A stretch of DNA of 64,000 nt, from assembly GCF_031599675.1 (NCBI RefSeq), contig NZ_CP134223.1:496001-560000 (forward strand). Direction: 5' to 3'. Positions 19,848 through 28,916 of this stretch are shown one piece after another (the stretch's first letter is position 1; each line of letters opens with the position of its first letter). The notes under the pieces were generated by a model. The model did not search any database. It was not told where the DNA came from and saw only the letters and a list, made by a program, of their open reading frames with translations. This stretch comes from Paenibacillus pedocola (GTDB lineage Bacteria; Bacillota; Bacilli; Paenibacillales; Paenibacillaceae). The position numbers were made by a program, and so were the translations under genes.

Positions 19848-20486
19848 ATGGGGACAACAACAGTATTTTTGACACGGCATGGCCAGACAGAGTGGAATGT
19901 GCAGCAGCGTATGCAGGGACATCAGGACTCGGCGCTTACTCCGCTTGGGGTGCAGCAGGCACAGTGGCTCGGCCGGGGGCTGCAGGAGGTGCAGCTGGAT
20001 GCGGTATATGCAAGCTCCAGTCCACGGACGCTGCGTACCGCGGAGCTGATTCTCGGGGAGCGGAAGATTCCTGTAACGGCTTGCGATGAATTCAAGGAGA
20101 TATGCATGGGCGCCTGGGAAGGCCGTGAGTCCTCCGCGATTAAGCAAAGTGATCCGGAGCAGTTCCGTTATTTCTGGGAGGATCCCGGAAAATTCAGCGT
20201 GGAAGGCAGCGAAACGTTCGCAGAGGTGCAGGAGCGGGCGCTGAATAAGCTTCAAGAGCTTGCGGACAGGCATGAAGGGCAGACCCTGCTTATTGTGACG
20301 CACACGGTAGTGATCAAGGTGCTGATGGCGTACTTTGAAGCCAGGGCTATGGATAAGCTGTGGGAGCTGCCTTATATTTATCCCACTTGTCTGTGCAGAA
20401 TCGATATTACAGATGGTGTGCCGGAGATCCTGCTGCACGGGGACATCAGTCATTATGAAAGTAGCGAAGCCGGAATGGAATCCTAA
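19848..20486 (+). CDS. histidine phosphatase family protein (phosphoglycerate mutase-like)
   Basis: 212 residues. The RHG motif is at FLTRHGQTEWN (about residues 8-18), with Arg in SSPRTLRTAEL and the second His in LLIVTHTVVIKVL. These four residues form the phosphohistidine active site. The family includes PhoE/YhfR-type broad phosphatases and CobC; the sequence does not settle which. AAAGGAGAGAG precedes the ATG. It lies 29 bases after the acetyltransferase gene, probably in the same transcript. Confidence 0.9.
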   Translation: MGTTTVFLTRHGQTEWNVQQRMQGHQDSALTPLGVQQAQWLGRGLQEVQLDAVYASSSPRTLRTAELILGERKIPVTACDEFKEICMGAWEGRESSAIKQSDPEQFRYFWEDPGKFSVEGSETFAEVQERALNKLQELADRHEGQTLLIVTHTVVIKVLMAYFEARAMDKLWELPYIYPTCLCRIDITDGVPEILLHGDISHYESSEAGMES

Positions 20487-20575
20487 ATATACGCGACGAT
20501 GTACCTGCGATATTCCTATAGCTATAGACGGCAGGCGATAACCGCTGAAAAGCGGGCATCGCCTGTTTGTGCTGC

Positions 20576-21844
20576 TTATTTGGCCAGTGTGACCAGCGCT
20601 GCGTTGTTGCCGCCCGGACCGGTTTCCGCCGGATGCGCCGGGAGGTCGCCGTCAAGCGGCCTGAGAACTGGAAGCAGTGTAGCAAGTGCGGCGCAAACGG
20701 CCGGCAGCAGTCCGGCAGCCAGGAACAGCGTGGGCACCCCATAGACCTCTGCGACCACACCGCCGGCAAAAGCGCCGGCCGGCTGCAGGCTGCCGCCGAT
20801 CAGGAAACGGATCGAGTTCACCCGGCCCTGCAAGCTGCCGGGAACCAGCCGGCCATGCAGCGCGGAGCTGATAGAACCAAAGAAAGGACCCAAGGCTGCA
20901 CTGCTGAATGCGGCGGTGAGCGCAAACGGATAGCTTGGGATCAGGCCCCACAGCGCAATGATGATGCCCATCCCGCATAGGCTGCCGAGCATGACAAGCC
21001 GCCGGTGTTTGACTTCCCCGATCAGCGAAACCACACTGATTCCGGTTAAATAGCCCAGCGCAGAAGCGGTGCTCAGCGTACCCAGCGCTGCCGCATCCCG
21101 CTGCAGCACTTCACGGACATAAGGGACCATCATGGTCCAGACGGCAATCGAGCTGAAGTTGCTGATGGAGACCATAATCATAATGACCAGCATGGACGGG
21201 AACTGCTTATAGAAGCTGAATCCTTCGGCAATTTCCCGCAGGTATGCCTGGACGGAGAAGCTGCCGGCAGCTTCCTGGGGCCTCGCGAGCTTCGGCAGGT
21301 ACAGCAGGGTGGCGATGGCGGCTGCATAACAGACTGCGTTGATGCCAAGCGCCGGTATTGCTCCGCTGCTGGCGGTCAGTACGCCGGCCAGGGCCGGGCC
21401 GAGCAGGGCGGCGGCGCCTTTGCAGCCGTCAATGACGGCAAAGGCGCGCATCAGCTTGCGGTCACCGGCCATGCCCGGGACGATGGCCATGGCCGTCGGC
21501 AGGAACAGCGCGGAGCAGGCGCCGCTGAGCGCTGCTGCGGCGAACAGATGCCAGAGCTGCAGGTGGCCAGCCAGGCCCATCCCGAGCGGCAGGGCGATGG
21601 CCAGCAGCCGGATGGCCGCCAGGAAGGCCATGAGGCGCACGCGGTTCAGCCGGTCAGACAGCGGCGAGCCCAGCAGGCGGATCAGCAGCTCCGGAATGCC
21701 GGAGCAGAGTACAAGCGCACCCATGGCCAGCTTGGAGCCGGTCAGTTCATAGACCATCCATTCCATGGCCAGGAGTCCAAAAGTATCACCGAAGGTGCTT
21801 AAGGATATGGTGGACAGCAGTCCGAAATAACTGCGTTTTAACAT
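20576..21844 (-). CDS. MFS transporter (drug or metabolite exporter type)
   Basis: 422 residues with 12 predicted spans, opening LKRSYFGLLSTISLSTFGDTFGLLAMEWMVY, and a loop motif PLSDRLNRVRLM between helices 2 and 3. This resembles MFS exporters of the macrolide-efflux-like group, but the substrate is not known. AGAGGTG lies 9 bases before the ATG at 21844; an in-frame GTG at 21856 overlaps that site and is unlikely. It sits 36 bases downstream of an ArsR-type regulator gene on the same strand, so the two probably form a regulated pair. Confidence 0.85.
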   Translation of the reverse strand: MLKRSYFGLLSTISLSTFGDTFGLLAMEWMVYELTGSKLAMGALVLCSGIPELLIRLLGSPLSDRLNRVRLMAFLAAIRLLAIALPLGMGLAGHLQLWHLFAAAALSGACSALFLPTAMAIVPGMAGDRKLMRAFAVIDGCKGAAALLGPALAGVLTASSGAIPALGINAVCYAAAIATLLYLPKLARPQEAAGSFSVQAYLREIAEGFSFYKQFPSMLVIMIMVSISNFSSIAVWTMMVPYVREVLQRDAAALGTLSTASALGYLTGISVVSLIGEVKHRRLVMLGSLCGMGIIIALWGLIPSYPFALTAAFSSAALGPFFGSISSALHGRLVPGSLQGRVNSIRFLIGGSLQPAGAFAGGVVAEVYGVPTLFLAAGLLPAVCAALATLLPVLRPLDGDLPAHPAETGPGGNNAALVTLAK

Positions 21845-21880
21845 GGGAAGGCTCACCTCTTTTTTGGTATTGATCCCGGT

Positions 21881-22786
21881 TTAGCTCTCCAGATACGTTC
21901 CGATTTGATGAGGCAGTTCAGTCAGTGCCTCCAGCCGCAAGCTGTAGGAGATGCTCTTGCCGTTGTAATGGACGATGACCAGCCCCGCCGCACGCAGTGC
22001 GATCAGATGGTAGTGGATTGTGCTTTTGGAAAGGCCGACCAGCTTAACAATCTCAGTGAAATTCAGCTGCTTCCCGGTAAGCAGGCGAAGAATGTACAGC
22101 CGTGTCTCGTCTGAAAGAGCCCGGGTAAGCCGCAGCAGCGCCGGTGCCGGGCGTCCCTCCTCCGGTGGAAGGACATCGCAGGAGTAGCTGGTGAACACAA
22201 ATTCATCATAAAAAGCCGAAGTAACCAGCGGCCGGGGATGATATTGCGGGATAAGGATGACCTGTTTCAGCTGTCCGGCGGGATACAGCCTCATGCCTGC
22301 GGTGGCCTGCTCGTAAACCTCCATGTCATTCCCGCCGGTTAGCATGTCTTTTCTGGCATCAGCCTCTTGATGCAGTCCCTCAAGAATCTGCGGATCAATC
22401 CTGCTGAAATAGCCGGCATCCCAAACGCGCAGGATCTCAGTGGCGGCACTTCGCAGCTCGGCCAGATTGGAGGGAACAGATTGGCCGAAACGGCCGGAGA
22501 TCTCGTACAGCTCACCCGTGGTCAGCTCATCGAACCAATTCAGGAACCCGCTGACGGTGCGCTCGCCCGGGCAGGTCCAAATATATGGAGCTAAGCTGAA
22601 ATCCTCGGATATGGTGATAATCTCCCGCATTCTCTGCAGCTGCACCGGAGCGAACTGTTCCTGTACCTCGCGGACCCAGAGTTTTCCCGCGTCCATGGCA
22701 TTATGATTCTGTTTGTAAAGAAAAGCATTAAGGCTGGCAATACATTCATACATTGGCGCAAAATCCACTTGTACCTTATAGCTCAT
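21881..22786 (-). CDS. ArsR-type winged-helix transcriptional regulator with N-terminal extension
   Basis: About 301 residues. The C-terminal 90 residues are a clear ArsR domain (LTRALSDETRLYILRLL, then LSKSTIHYHLIALRAAG). The N-terminal two thirds is a helical domain of unknown ligand found in some long ArsR-like regulators. The start at 22786 gives MSYKVQVDFAP behind GGGGAAT; the frame is open to 22891. No metal-binding cysteine motif is visible, so metal sensing is unlikely. It probably represses itself and the MFS gene through the palindrome at 22831-22848. Confidence 0.82.
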   Translation of the reverse strand: MSYKVQVDFAPMYECIASLNAFLYKQNHNAMDAGKLWVREVQEQFAPVQLQRMREIITISEDFSLAPYIWTCPGERTVSGFLNWFDELTTGELYEISGRFGQSVPSNLAELRSAATEILRVWDAGYFSRIDPQILEGLHQEADARKDMLTGGNDMEVYEQATAGMRLYPAGQLKQVILIPQYHPRPLVTSAFYDEFVFTSYSCDVLPPEEGRPAPALLRLTRALSDETRLYILRLLTGKQLNFTEIVKLVGLSKSTIHYHLIALRAAGLVIVHYNGKSISYSLRLEALTELPHQIGTYLES

Positions 22787-22830
22787 ACCGGATTCCCCAT
22801 TTCGGTTGTTGTGATGCTGATGAACATTAT

Positions 22831-22848
22831 GTTCTATAAATATAGAAC
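22831..22848. promoter_or_regulatory. candidate operator of the ArsR-type regulator
   Basis: GTTCTATA and TATAGAAC are perfect inverted repeats around a 2-base centre. The site lies 45-62 bases before the regulator start, in its promoter region, as expected for an autoregulated ArsR repressor. Confidence 0.55.
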
Positions 22849-23072
22849 TACTTGTTGGTTTTATTATATGCGAACAAAATCCAGATTTCAAGATAAAGGG
22901 AAAATAATATTCAGCCGTTATTTCAGTTATATAGCTATGGAAAGGATAGAGGTTATGAAGGAGGTGGAACTATAAGGCGGCAATTTAATTTCTGAGCAGG
23001 AAATGACTGCGCCGGTTTCGGCAGCTGTGAAATAAACGAGGTGATTTGCGGGAAGAACTGCATACGCAGTAT

Positions 23073-23120
23073 AAAAAAAGGCGGTTCCCGATGGACGTTA
23101 TTCACGTCCCGGGAACCGCC
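23073..23120 (-). terminator. intrinsic terminator after SLH nucleotidase gene
   Basis: Read on the minus strand, GGCGGTTCCCG pairs with CGGGAACCGCC, an inner GGACGT/ACGTCC stem sits near the loop, and seven Ts follow. It begins 20 bases after the stop of the large surface protein. The rest of the 22849-23072 gap shows no gene. Confidence 0.9.
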
Positions 23121-23140
23121 TTTTCAAGTGAGGTTAAACG

Positions 23141-26100
23141 TTAGTTAATAAATCCGAGTGACTTCAGGGTTTTCTCCAGCATCGTGGCGGCTTCCGCGCG
23201 GGTAGCCGATTTCTGCGGAGCGAACGAGCCGTCCGGCTGTCCCTGAATGATGCCCTCAGCGGCAATCTCAGCTACCGCCGCCTGAGACCAGGCAGGGAGG
23301 GCTGCTGCGTCACTGAATTTCTTCAGCGCCGAGAGATCCCCATTTAATGTTTTGCCGGTGAATTTCATGGCCTTGGACAAGATCGCTGCCATCTCCTGGC
23401 GGGTGATCGGACTGCTTGGCTTGAAGCTGCCGTCAGTATAACCGGTGATCAGTCCTGCTGCAGCTGCCGTCTGCACAGCCTCCGCATACCATGCGCCCGC
23501 ACTGACATCACTGAAGGTGGTGCCGCTGCTTGCCTTCGCCAGACCAAGCGAGCGGGTAATCAGGGCTGCGAATTCTGCCCGGGTCACCTGCTGCGAAGGC
23601 GAGAATGCAGTGGCACTGGTTCCGGTAATAATCAGCTTGGATGCGAGGAGATCAATTGCTGATTTGGCCCAGTGGCCGGTAATGTCTGCGAACGTCTTAG
23701 TAGACTGGACAACGGTGTAATAGCTGTTGCTGTTGCGTTTGATCGTGACCTCGGTAGTTCCATCTGCCTTCGTGGTGAATACGGAAGGTACGAAGGCAAT
23801 TTTTCCGGTTACCGGGTCGAAGGATACGGCTGTTGCCGATCCCGGATTCAAGATGGATGGAGCCGTAAGCGTCCGTTTCACATAGGTGCTGCCGAAGCTG
23901 TTCAGCGGTACGCTGGCAGTTCCCGATTTCGCAGTGATGCTGAACTCAATTACCGGCGCTGCCAGGGTGCCGGAACCCGCTTGTGCAGCAATAGCCTGGT
24001 TCACACTGCTCAGTGTGGCCGTGCTGGCTGACAGAATGGAGACGGTGATCGTGAAGTCACTGCTGCTTAGCTGTGCTGCAAGTGCCGTTCCGTTTACGAG
24101 GCTGAGCGGAAGTGAATAAGAGCTTCCGTTCGTTGTAGTAAACGTAAGCACTGTTGCCGGTTTGGCCGCAGCCTGCTGGATCAGCACACTGCCCGGAAGC
24201 ACAATCTGGGCTCCGCCGGCTGAGCCGGTAACCGGAATGACGAGTTCGCTGCTTCCGGCCGGCAGAGCTGCCAGTTTGGCAGTCAAATCAGCAGCGGTAA
24301 TTGTAGTCACTTGCGGTGTTGCTGCAGGTGCTGCTGATGCGCTGGCTGTAGGTGAAGGTGTTACGGTTATTACGCCTCCGCCAGGTGCACTGGTAGCTGT
24401 TGGAGTCGGTGTAGGTGTAGCTGTTGGAGCCGGAGTGGTTCCTTTCAGGTCGGTGATCCGGCCTTGGACAGCGACGTCTACGGGATTGTGATTTTTCAAA
24501 TAGGACAACAGAACTTCAAAATCCGGAAGACCGAGCTCATAATAACGTCCGTCCGCCTTGGCTGCAGCCAGCGCCCGGTAGAAGTCGCCGCCGCCTGCCA
24601 TGAAGGAGTTCGTGGACAGAATATAGTAAGCGTTCGGATCAACAGGCACATAGGAGCCGTTAGCCTGCTGAATATCAACAGATACAATGCGTTGTCCGGC
24701 TTGTGTCACATTGCCGGTTAACGGGTCGACAATTTCCGGCGTCTTCGTAGAGTCATACGTATATTTCATGCCGGAAACCTGTGCGAACCGGCCCTGGTCG
24801 GAGCTAAGGCCGCTGACGGAGTTCTCCAGTGAGGAGATGATTTCCGCACCGGTAACCTTGAGGGCAACCAGGCTGTTGCCGAAAGGAAGAGTGGTCAGCA
24901 CTTCACCCATTGTGATGTCGCCCTTGTCGATGGCTGCACGGATACCGCCGCCGTTCTGGATAGCAACAACGCCCTTAATCGAAGCGAGGTCACTTGCCGA
25001 TACGAAGTTCGGCAGCAGCTCTTTAACTTTCTCCGAGATACTGTCGGCAATCATGTTGCCGATCGGTGTTTCTTCCTGACGTACAACCCGTACCGATTTG
25101 CCGTCAATCGTGCGGTTGACGTAAAGATCAACGTTTGAGGAGCCTACTACAGTGCTGCGTACGGTAGCCAATTCTGCATCATACGGAGCAAGCAATGCTT
25201 TGGCAGTTGCATCTTCGCCGAAGCGGTTAACATCCAGCAGTGCCCCGCTGTAACCGAGAATTTCTCCATTTTTATCAAAGGTAACATCCAGCTCACCGAG
25301 AAATTGGCTGTATTCACCGGTCTGCACGATGAGTACCTTTTTGCCGGTTCCAACATTCACAACCGGAGACGGAGGATTATCGATCTTCGTATGCGAGTGA
25401 CCGCCGACGATAATGTCAATTCCCGGAACGGCCTTGGCCAGCTCCTGGTCAACGGTATAGCCCAGATGGGTAACGGCGATGATTTTGTTAATACCCTGGG
25501 CTTCCAGCAGTGCTACTGTTTTCTTGGCGCTTTCCACATGATCCTTGAAGCTGATCTTGTCGCCTGGCGAGGACAGCCCTACCGTATCCTCTGTAGTCAG
25601 GCCGAAGATCCCGATCTTCTCGCCGTATACATCCTTGATGACCGAAGGGTAGATGTTTCCATCCTTTGCTGTGCTCTTGGTCTCATCAGTTTCGAGCGTC
25701 CCGGTGGTGCCATGATAGAGCTCTGCAAGCTCGCTGTTCTTCGTTGTAAAGTCAATGTTGGCGCTGGCGAACGGGAATTTGGCCGCCGTCACGAAGTCTT
25801 TCAGCACTTCCGGCTGCCCCTTATTCAGGTCAAACTCATGGTTACCGAACGTCATCGCGTCATAGCCGATGTTGTTCATGAACTTGATGTCTGCTTGTCC
25901 CTTGAACTGGGTGAAGTACAGCGTGCCGGAGAAAACGTCGCCTGCATCGAGCAGTACGGAGTTGCCTGTCCGTTCGCTGCTGATCGCCGAGGTGCGCTTC
26001 GTTACATTTTCCAGATGGCTGTGTGTATCATTCGTATGCAGTACACGCAGGTTAAAGTCAGTTGGGGCAAAGTCAATCTGTGCGACCAGCGGGTCATGGT

Positions 26101-28564
26101 CACTTACCCGGATATCTTCAGGGAAGGTAACGCTGCTGGCATAATCGCCTGGATCGGCAAAATCAGCATTGAGATGCACGATATCCAGCTTGCTGCCGGA
26201 TGCCAGCCTGTTGTTAACGAGAATGTGATCGAGCGTCTGTGAATTGCCCTGATATACATAGGAATAACGTTGGTTTAGCGGCAGGGTGTTTACGAGATTC
26301 GTAAGTGCACTGCCTTTTAACAGATTCAGGGTGTTAGAGAACTGGAAGTCATTCAAATCGCCGAGCACGATGACATTGGCATCCGCATTCTGCTCAAGCA
26401 CATCTGCAACGAATCCGTTGACTGCCTTGGCAATGTTCGCCCGCTGGACTTCGCTGCTGAAGGCCGGCGGCTGGGTGGAGCCGAACAGATAGCTGTCGCT
26501 GCCCTTGGAGTTAAAGTGGTTGGCGATGAGGATGACATCATTACCCTTAAAAGTAAATTCTGCTGCCAGCGGTTTGCGCGAATTAGTGAAGGCTCCATTC
26601 AGCGGATCAATCCGACCGGGGTTCAGACTGAGGCCTGCTGCTGCGCTGTAGCTTACCGCTTGCGTTGCAGTTCCTTTTGTACCTGCTTTGAGTTCGACTC
26701 TGTTCTTATTGTAGAGGAAGCCGGAACGGATGTTGCCGTCCGGAGCACCGCCGTCTTTGTTATTCTCCGGGGCGATATCCGTATAGGCATAATCGGTGCC
26801 GCTGCTGCCGGGAAGTGCATTGATGGCGTCAATCAGCGCCTGGAAGCTCTCGCTGGCATCAGTCACGCCTGAATCGGCGGTGCCGTCATTGTCCTGCACC
26901 TCTGTGAGGCCGACAATATCCGGAGTCTTCAGGTTGACGACAATATCCTTCGCTACATTGGTTATCTTCTTGTTGTCATTGAGCTTGGAGAAATTCTCAA
27001 TGTTAAAAGAGGCAACCGTCAGCTTGCCCTCATCGTAGGCGAGGATAGTGGTTTCTCTTTGCAGGGTGCTTGCGCTTACTCCAGGGAGTGTTCCTGATTC
27101 CGTGGAGATGATGAATTTACCGTAATCGTAAGACAGAATACCGGTGATGTTCTCCGTGAACTTCTGGCCTGTGGTGAGAATAGGCGCGGTCTTCACAGAG
27201 AGCATCAGGCGCTGCGGATTGAAGTCGGCACCGGTCAGCACCAGGCCGCCTGCAGCGGAATAGACTTCGTTTGTATTGGCAGTTCCATTATCCGTAATGA
27301 CCGGAATCTCAAAAGTGCTGCTGGATGCATAATAGACAGCCGGACCGACGGTAGTCGGCTTGTTGAGCTGCAGGCGCATGCCCTCCAGACTCTCGTAGAA
27401 GTCGATGGCATCCGTAGCCGGCTCAAATTTGGTCAGCTTGTCATCATCGATGACTGCCGTTGGAATCACGCGTCCGCCTGTACCTGTTACAATTGCAGCC
27501 GGCAGTGCGTTGCCGCTGCTGAGCACAGCAATTTTGGTGGCGGCGATTTCCGTTGTGGTTAATTGGCCACTGAAGCCGTATTCCTGAACGGTTCCGTCAA
27601 TGGTAACGGAGTCGCCTGTCTTGACGGCGCTGCTGCCGCCTTTTTGATAGATCATCACCGCTTCGGAGGTTTTGATATCCGTATCGGCATCTGCATCAGG
27701 CGATTGAATGTAGAAAGTATCCGCATCCTTGATGTAGGTGACAATCCCCTTCACATTCGTAACCAGGCTGTCGGCATACGGCGAAGTATGGGCGGCTCCC
27801 TGGATTTGATTAATCTTCAAATTATCGAGTACGGATACGGCTTTGTAGGTAAAAGTAGCAAGAGGGCTGTCTGTAAGCCCCGGTGAAGTGGAGTAGGCTT
27901 TAATGGTAAGGGTATTATAGCTAGCGTCAACTGGAATTGGCGTCTGGTACCATACATTATCCAGAGCAGCAGTGGTGCTGCCGTTGGCGTATACACTGTA
28001 GTACACGCTTGCAGTGACGGATGAAGTGCTTAAAGCGATGGTGGAGCCTTTGCCTACCGTAGAGCCGGAGGCCGGAGAAGCTGAGACAGGAGGGGACTGG
28101 GTGGTGCTGAACATTTCTACCTTGGAAACACTTTTAATGCCGGGTACTGAAAAGTAGGCTTCTGTCTTTCCTGTGATCACAATCTGTGTACCCAGGAGCG
28201 AAGGGTTGGTCTTCAAACCAAACTGTTTGCGGATATAATCGGGTGATGAGGGCAACTGGACGGGCATGATTTTGGCGGGATTCGTCTCTGCGGGGTTGTC
28301 TGCGACTGCAAGATTCGTGTCTGCGGTGAAACTGGCCGGGTCTTGGGAATATGTACCTGTACCCGTGGTATACCACCCGACAATATACCCCAAGACGGTT
28401 ACATTCTCGATTGCTGTCTTGGCTAAGGCGGCTTCTACTGTTATCGGCGCGTCTGCCGAAGCTGTACCGGTGCCGGGAGAAATTCCCGGGAAGCCCCCGG
28501 TTAGAAATAGTACTAACACCAGAAGAAGACTGAGTGTTTTCCTGCTTTGTGAAGACAATTTCAT
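23141..28564 (-). CDS. SLH-anchored extracellular nuclease / 5'-nucleotidase, multidomain
   Basis: 1807 residues. In order: signal peptide (1-38); a DUF6359-like OB domain (IENVTVLGYIVG); a chitobiase-C-like beta domain (SASPASGSTVGKGSTI); a second OB domain (VKGIVTYIKDADTFYIQS); an endonuclease/exonuclease/phosphatase domain (VASFNIENFS, GLTEVQD, VLGDLNDF, SDHDPLVA); a calcineurin-like phosphatase (HTNDTHSHLE, LDAGDVFSG, FGNHEFD); the 5'-nucleotidase C domain (AIQNGGGIRAAI, FMAGGGDF); a Pro/Thr linker; a beta module; and three SLH repeats. It would degrade extracellular DNA to nucleotides and then to nucleosides and phosphate on the cell surface. GGGGAGG precedes the ATG at 28564. B. subtilis YhcR is a shorter relative. 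Confidence 0.9.
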   Translation of the reverse strand: MKLSSQSRKTLSLLLVLVLFLTGGFPGISPGTGTASADAPITVEAALAKTAIENVTVLGYIVGWYTTGTGTYSQDPASFTADTNLAVADNPAETNPAKIMPVQLPSSPDYIRKQFGLKTNPSLLGTQIVITGKTEAYFSVPGIKSVSKVEMFSTTQSPPVSASPASGSTVGKGSTIALSTSSVTASVYYSVYANGSTTAALDNVWYQTPIPVDASYNTLTIKAYSTSPGLTDSPLATFTYKAVSVLDNLKINQIQGAAHTSPYADSLVTNVKGIVTYIKDADTFYIQSPDADADTDIKTSEAVMIYQKGGSSAVKTGDSVTIDGTVQEYGFSGQLTTTEIAATKIAVLSSGNALPAAIVTGTGGRVIPTAVIDDDKLTKFEPATDAIDFYESLEGMRLQLNKPTTVGPAVYYASSSTFEIPVITDNGTANTNEVYSAAGGLVLTGADFNPQRLMLSVKTAPILTTGQKFTENITGILSYDYGKFIISTESGTLPGVSASTLQRETTILAYDEGKLTVASFNIENFSKLNDNKKITNVAKDIVVNLKTPDIVGLTEVQDNDGTADSGVTDASESFQALIDAINALPGSSGTDYAYTDIAPENNKDGGAPDGNIRSGFLYNKNRVELKAGTKGTATQAVSYSAAAGLSLNPGRIDPLNGAFTNSRKPLAAEFTFKGNDVILIANHFNSKGSDSYLFGSTQPPAFSSEVQRANIAKAVNGFVADVLEQNADANVIVLGDLNDFQFSNTLNLLKGSALTNLVNTLPLNQRYSYVYQGNSQTLDHILVNNRLASGSKLDIVHLNADFADPGDYASSVTFPEDIRVSDHDPLVAQIDFAPTDFNLRVLHTNDTHSHLENVTKRTSAISSERTGNSVLLDAGDVFSGTLYFTQFKGQADIKFMNNIGYDAMTFGNHEFDLNKGQPEVLKDFVTAAKFPFASANIDFTTKNSELAELYHGTTGTLETDETKSTAKDGNIYPSVIKDVYGEKIGIFGLTTEDTVGLSSPGDKISFKDHVESAKKTVALLEAQGINKIIAVTHLGYTVDQELAKAVPGIDIIVGGHSHTKIDNPPSPVVNVGTGKKVLIVQTGEYSQFLGELDVTFDKNGEILGYSGALLDVNRFGEDATAKALLAPYDAELATVRSTVVGSSNVDLYVNRTIDGKSVRVVRQEETPIGNMIADSISEKVKELLPNFVSASDLASIKGVVAIQNGGGIRAAIDKGDITMGEVLTTLPFGNSLVALKVTGAEIISSLENSVSGLSSDQGRFAQVSGMKYTYDSTKTPEIVDPLTGNVTQAGQRIVSVDIQQANGSYVPVDPNAYYILSTNSFMAGGGDFYRALAAAKADGRYYELGLPDFEVLLSYLKNHNPVDVAVQGRITDLKGTTPAPTATPTPTPTATSAPGGGVITVTPSPTASASAAPAATPQVTTITAADLTAKLAALPAGSSELVIPVTGSAGGAQIVLPGSVLIQQAAAKPATVLTFTTTNGSSYSLPLSLVNGTALAAQLSSSDFTITVSILSASTATLSSVNQAIAAQAGSGTLAAPVIEFSITAKSGTASVPLNSFGSTYVKRTLTAPSILNPGSATAVSFDPVTGKIAFVPSVFTTKADGTTEVTIKRNSNSYYTVVQSTKTFADITGHWAKSAIDLLASKLIITGTSATAFSPSQQVTRAEFAALITRSLGLAKASSGTTFSDVSAGAWYAEAVQTAAAAGLITGYTDGSFKPSSPITRQEMAAILSKAMKFTGKTLNGDLSALKKFSDAAALPAWSQAAVAEIAAEGIIQGQPDGSFAPQKSATRAEAATMLEKTLKSLGFIN

Positions 28565-28601
28565 GTAAGTATACCTCCCCATAAAATATCTTTCGCACTC
28601 T

Positions 28602-28665
28602 ATTATAATAGTAATAAAATAATAGCGAAGCAATTTTTCGTTAATATTTGTTAATTATGCATAAA
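28602..28665 (-). promoter_or_regulatory. candidate Pho box and promoter of the SLH nucleotidase gene
   Basis: Minus strand, in order: TTTATG (28665-28660), 5 bases, TTAACA (28654-28649), 4 bases, TTAACG (28644-28639), 5 bases, TTGCTT (28633-28628). A TATAAT -10 then lies at 28607-28602. Tandem TTAACA-type hexamers spaced by about 5 bases just upstream of the -10 are the PhoP binding pattern in Bacillus. The two inner repeats are strong and the outer two weak. Phosphate-starvation control fits the enzyme. Confidence 0.55.
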
Positions 28666-28874
28666 TTAATAGGGGAATATTACGAAAATACATAAATTTT
28701 TTGATTAAATTTGCGATAAAAACGGTTGGTTCTAATGCTTGTGTTAATTGAGTGTTAGAGGAGTGTTAGAGAGGACGGAGAAACGTTCAAGTGAGAGGAG
28801 GATGATATTACGGATACGTTCGTCTAGAAATTTTGATAGATTAAAGCGGTTCTGTATTGTGAATAAATGTATTA

Positions 28875-28916
28875 CAGCAAAGAGGCGCCTCGAATGACGC
28901 CTCTTCGCTGTTTTTT
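28875..28916. terminator. hairpin terminator between SLH gene and serS
   Basis: CAGCAAAGAGGCG pairs with CGCCTCTTCGCTG. A T-run follows on the plus strand and overlaps the serS stop; the minus-strand side has only a weak T-rich tail. It is best placed to end serS transcription. The gap 28666-28874 holds no gene I can see. Confidence 0.6.

Noticed and set aside
25304..26242. 312-codon plus-strand frame opposite the SLH nucleotidase
   Set aside because: Antisense shadow; the minus-strand protein has catalytic motifs across the same interval.
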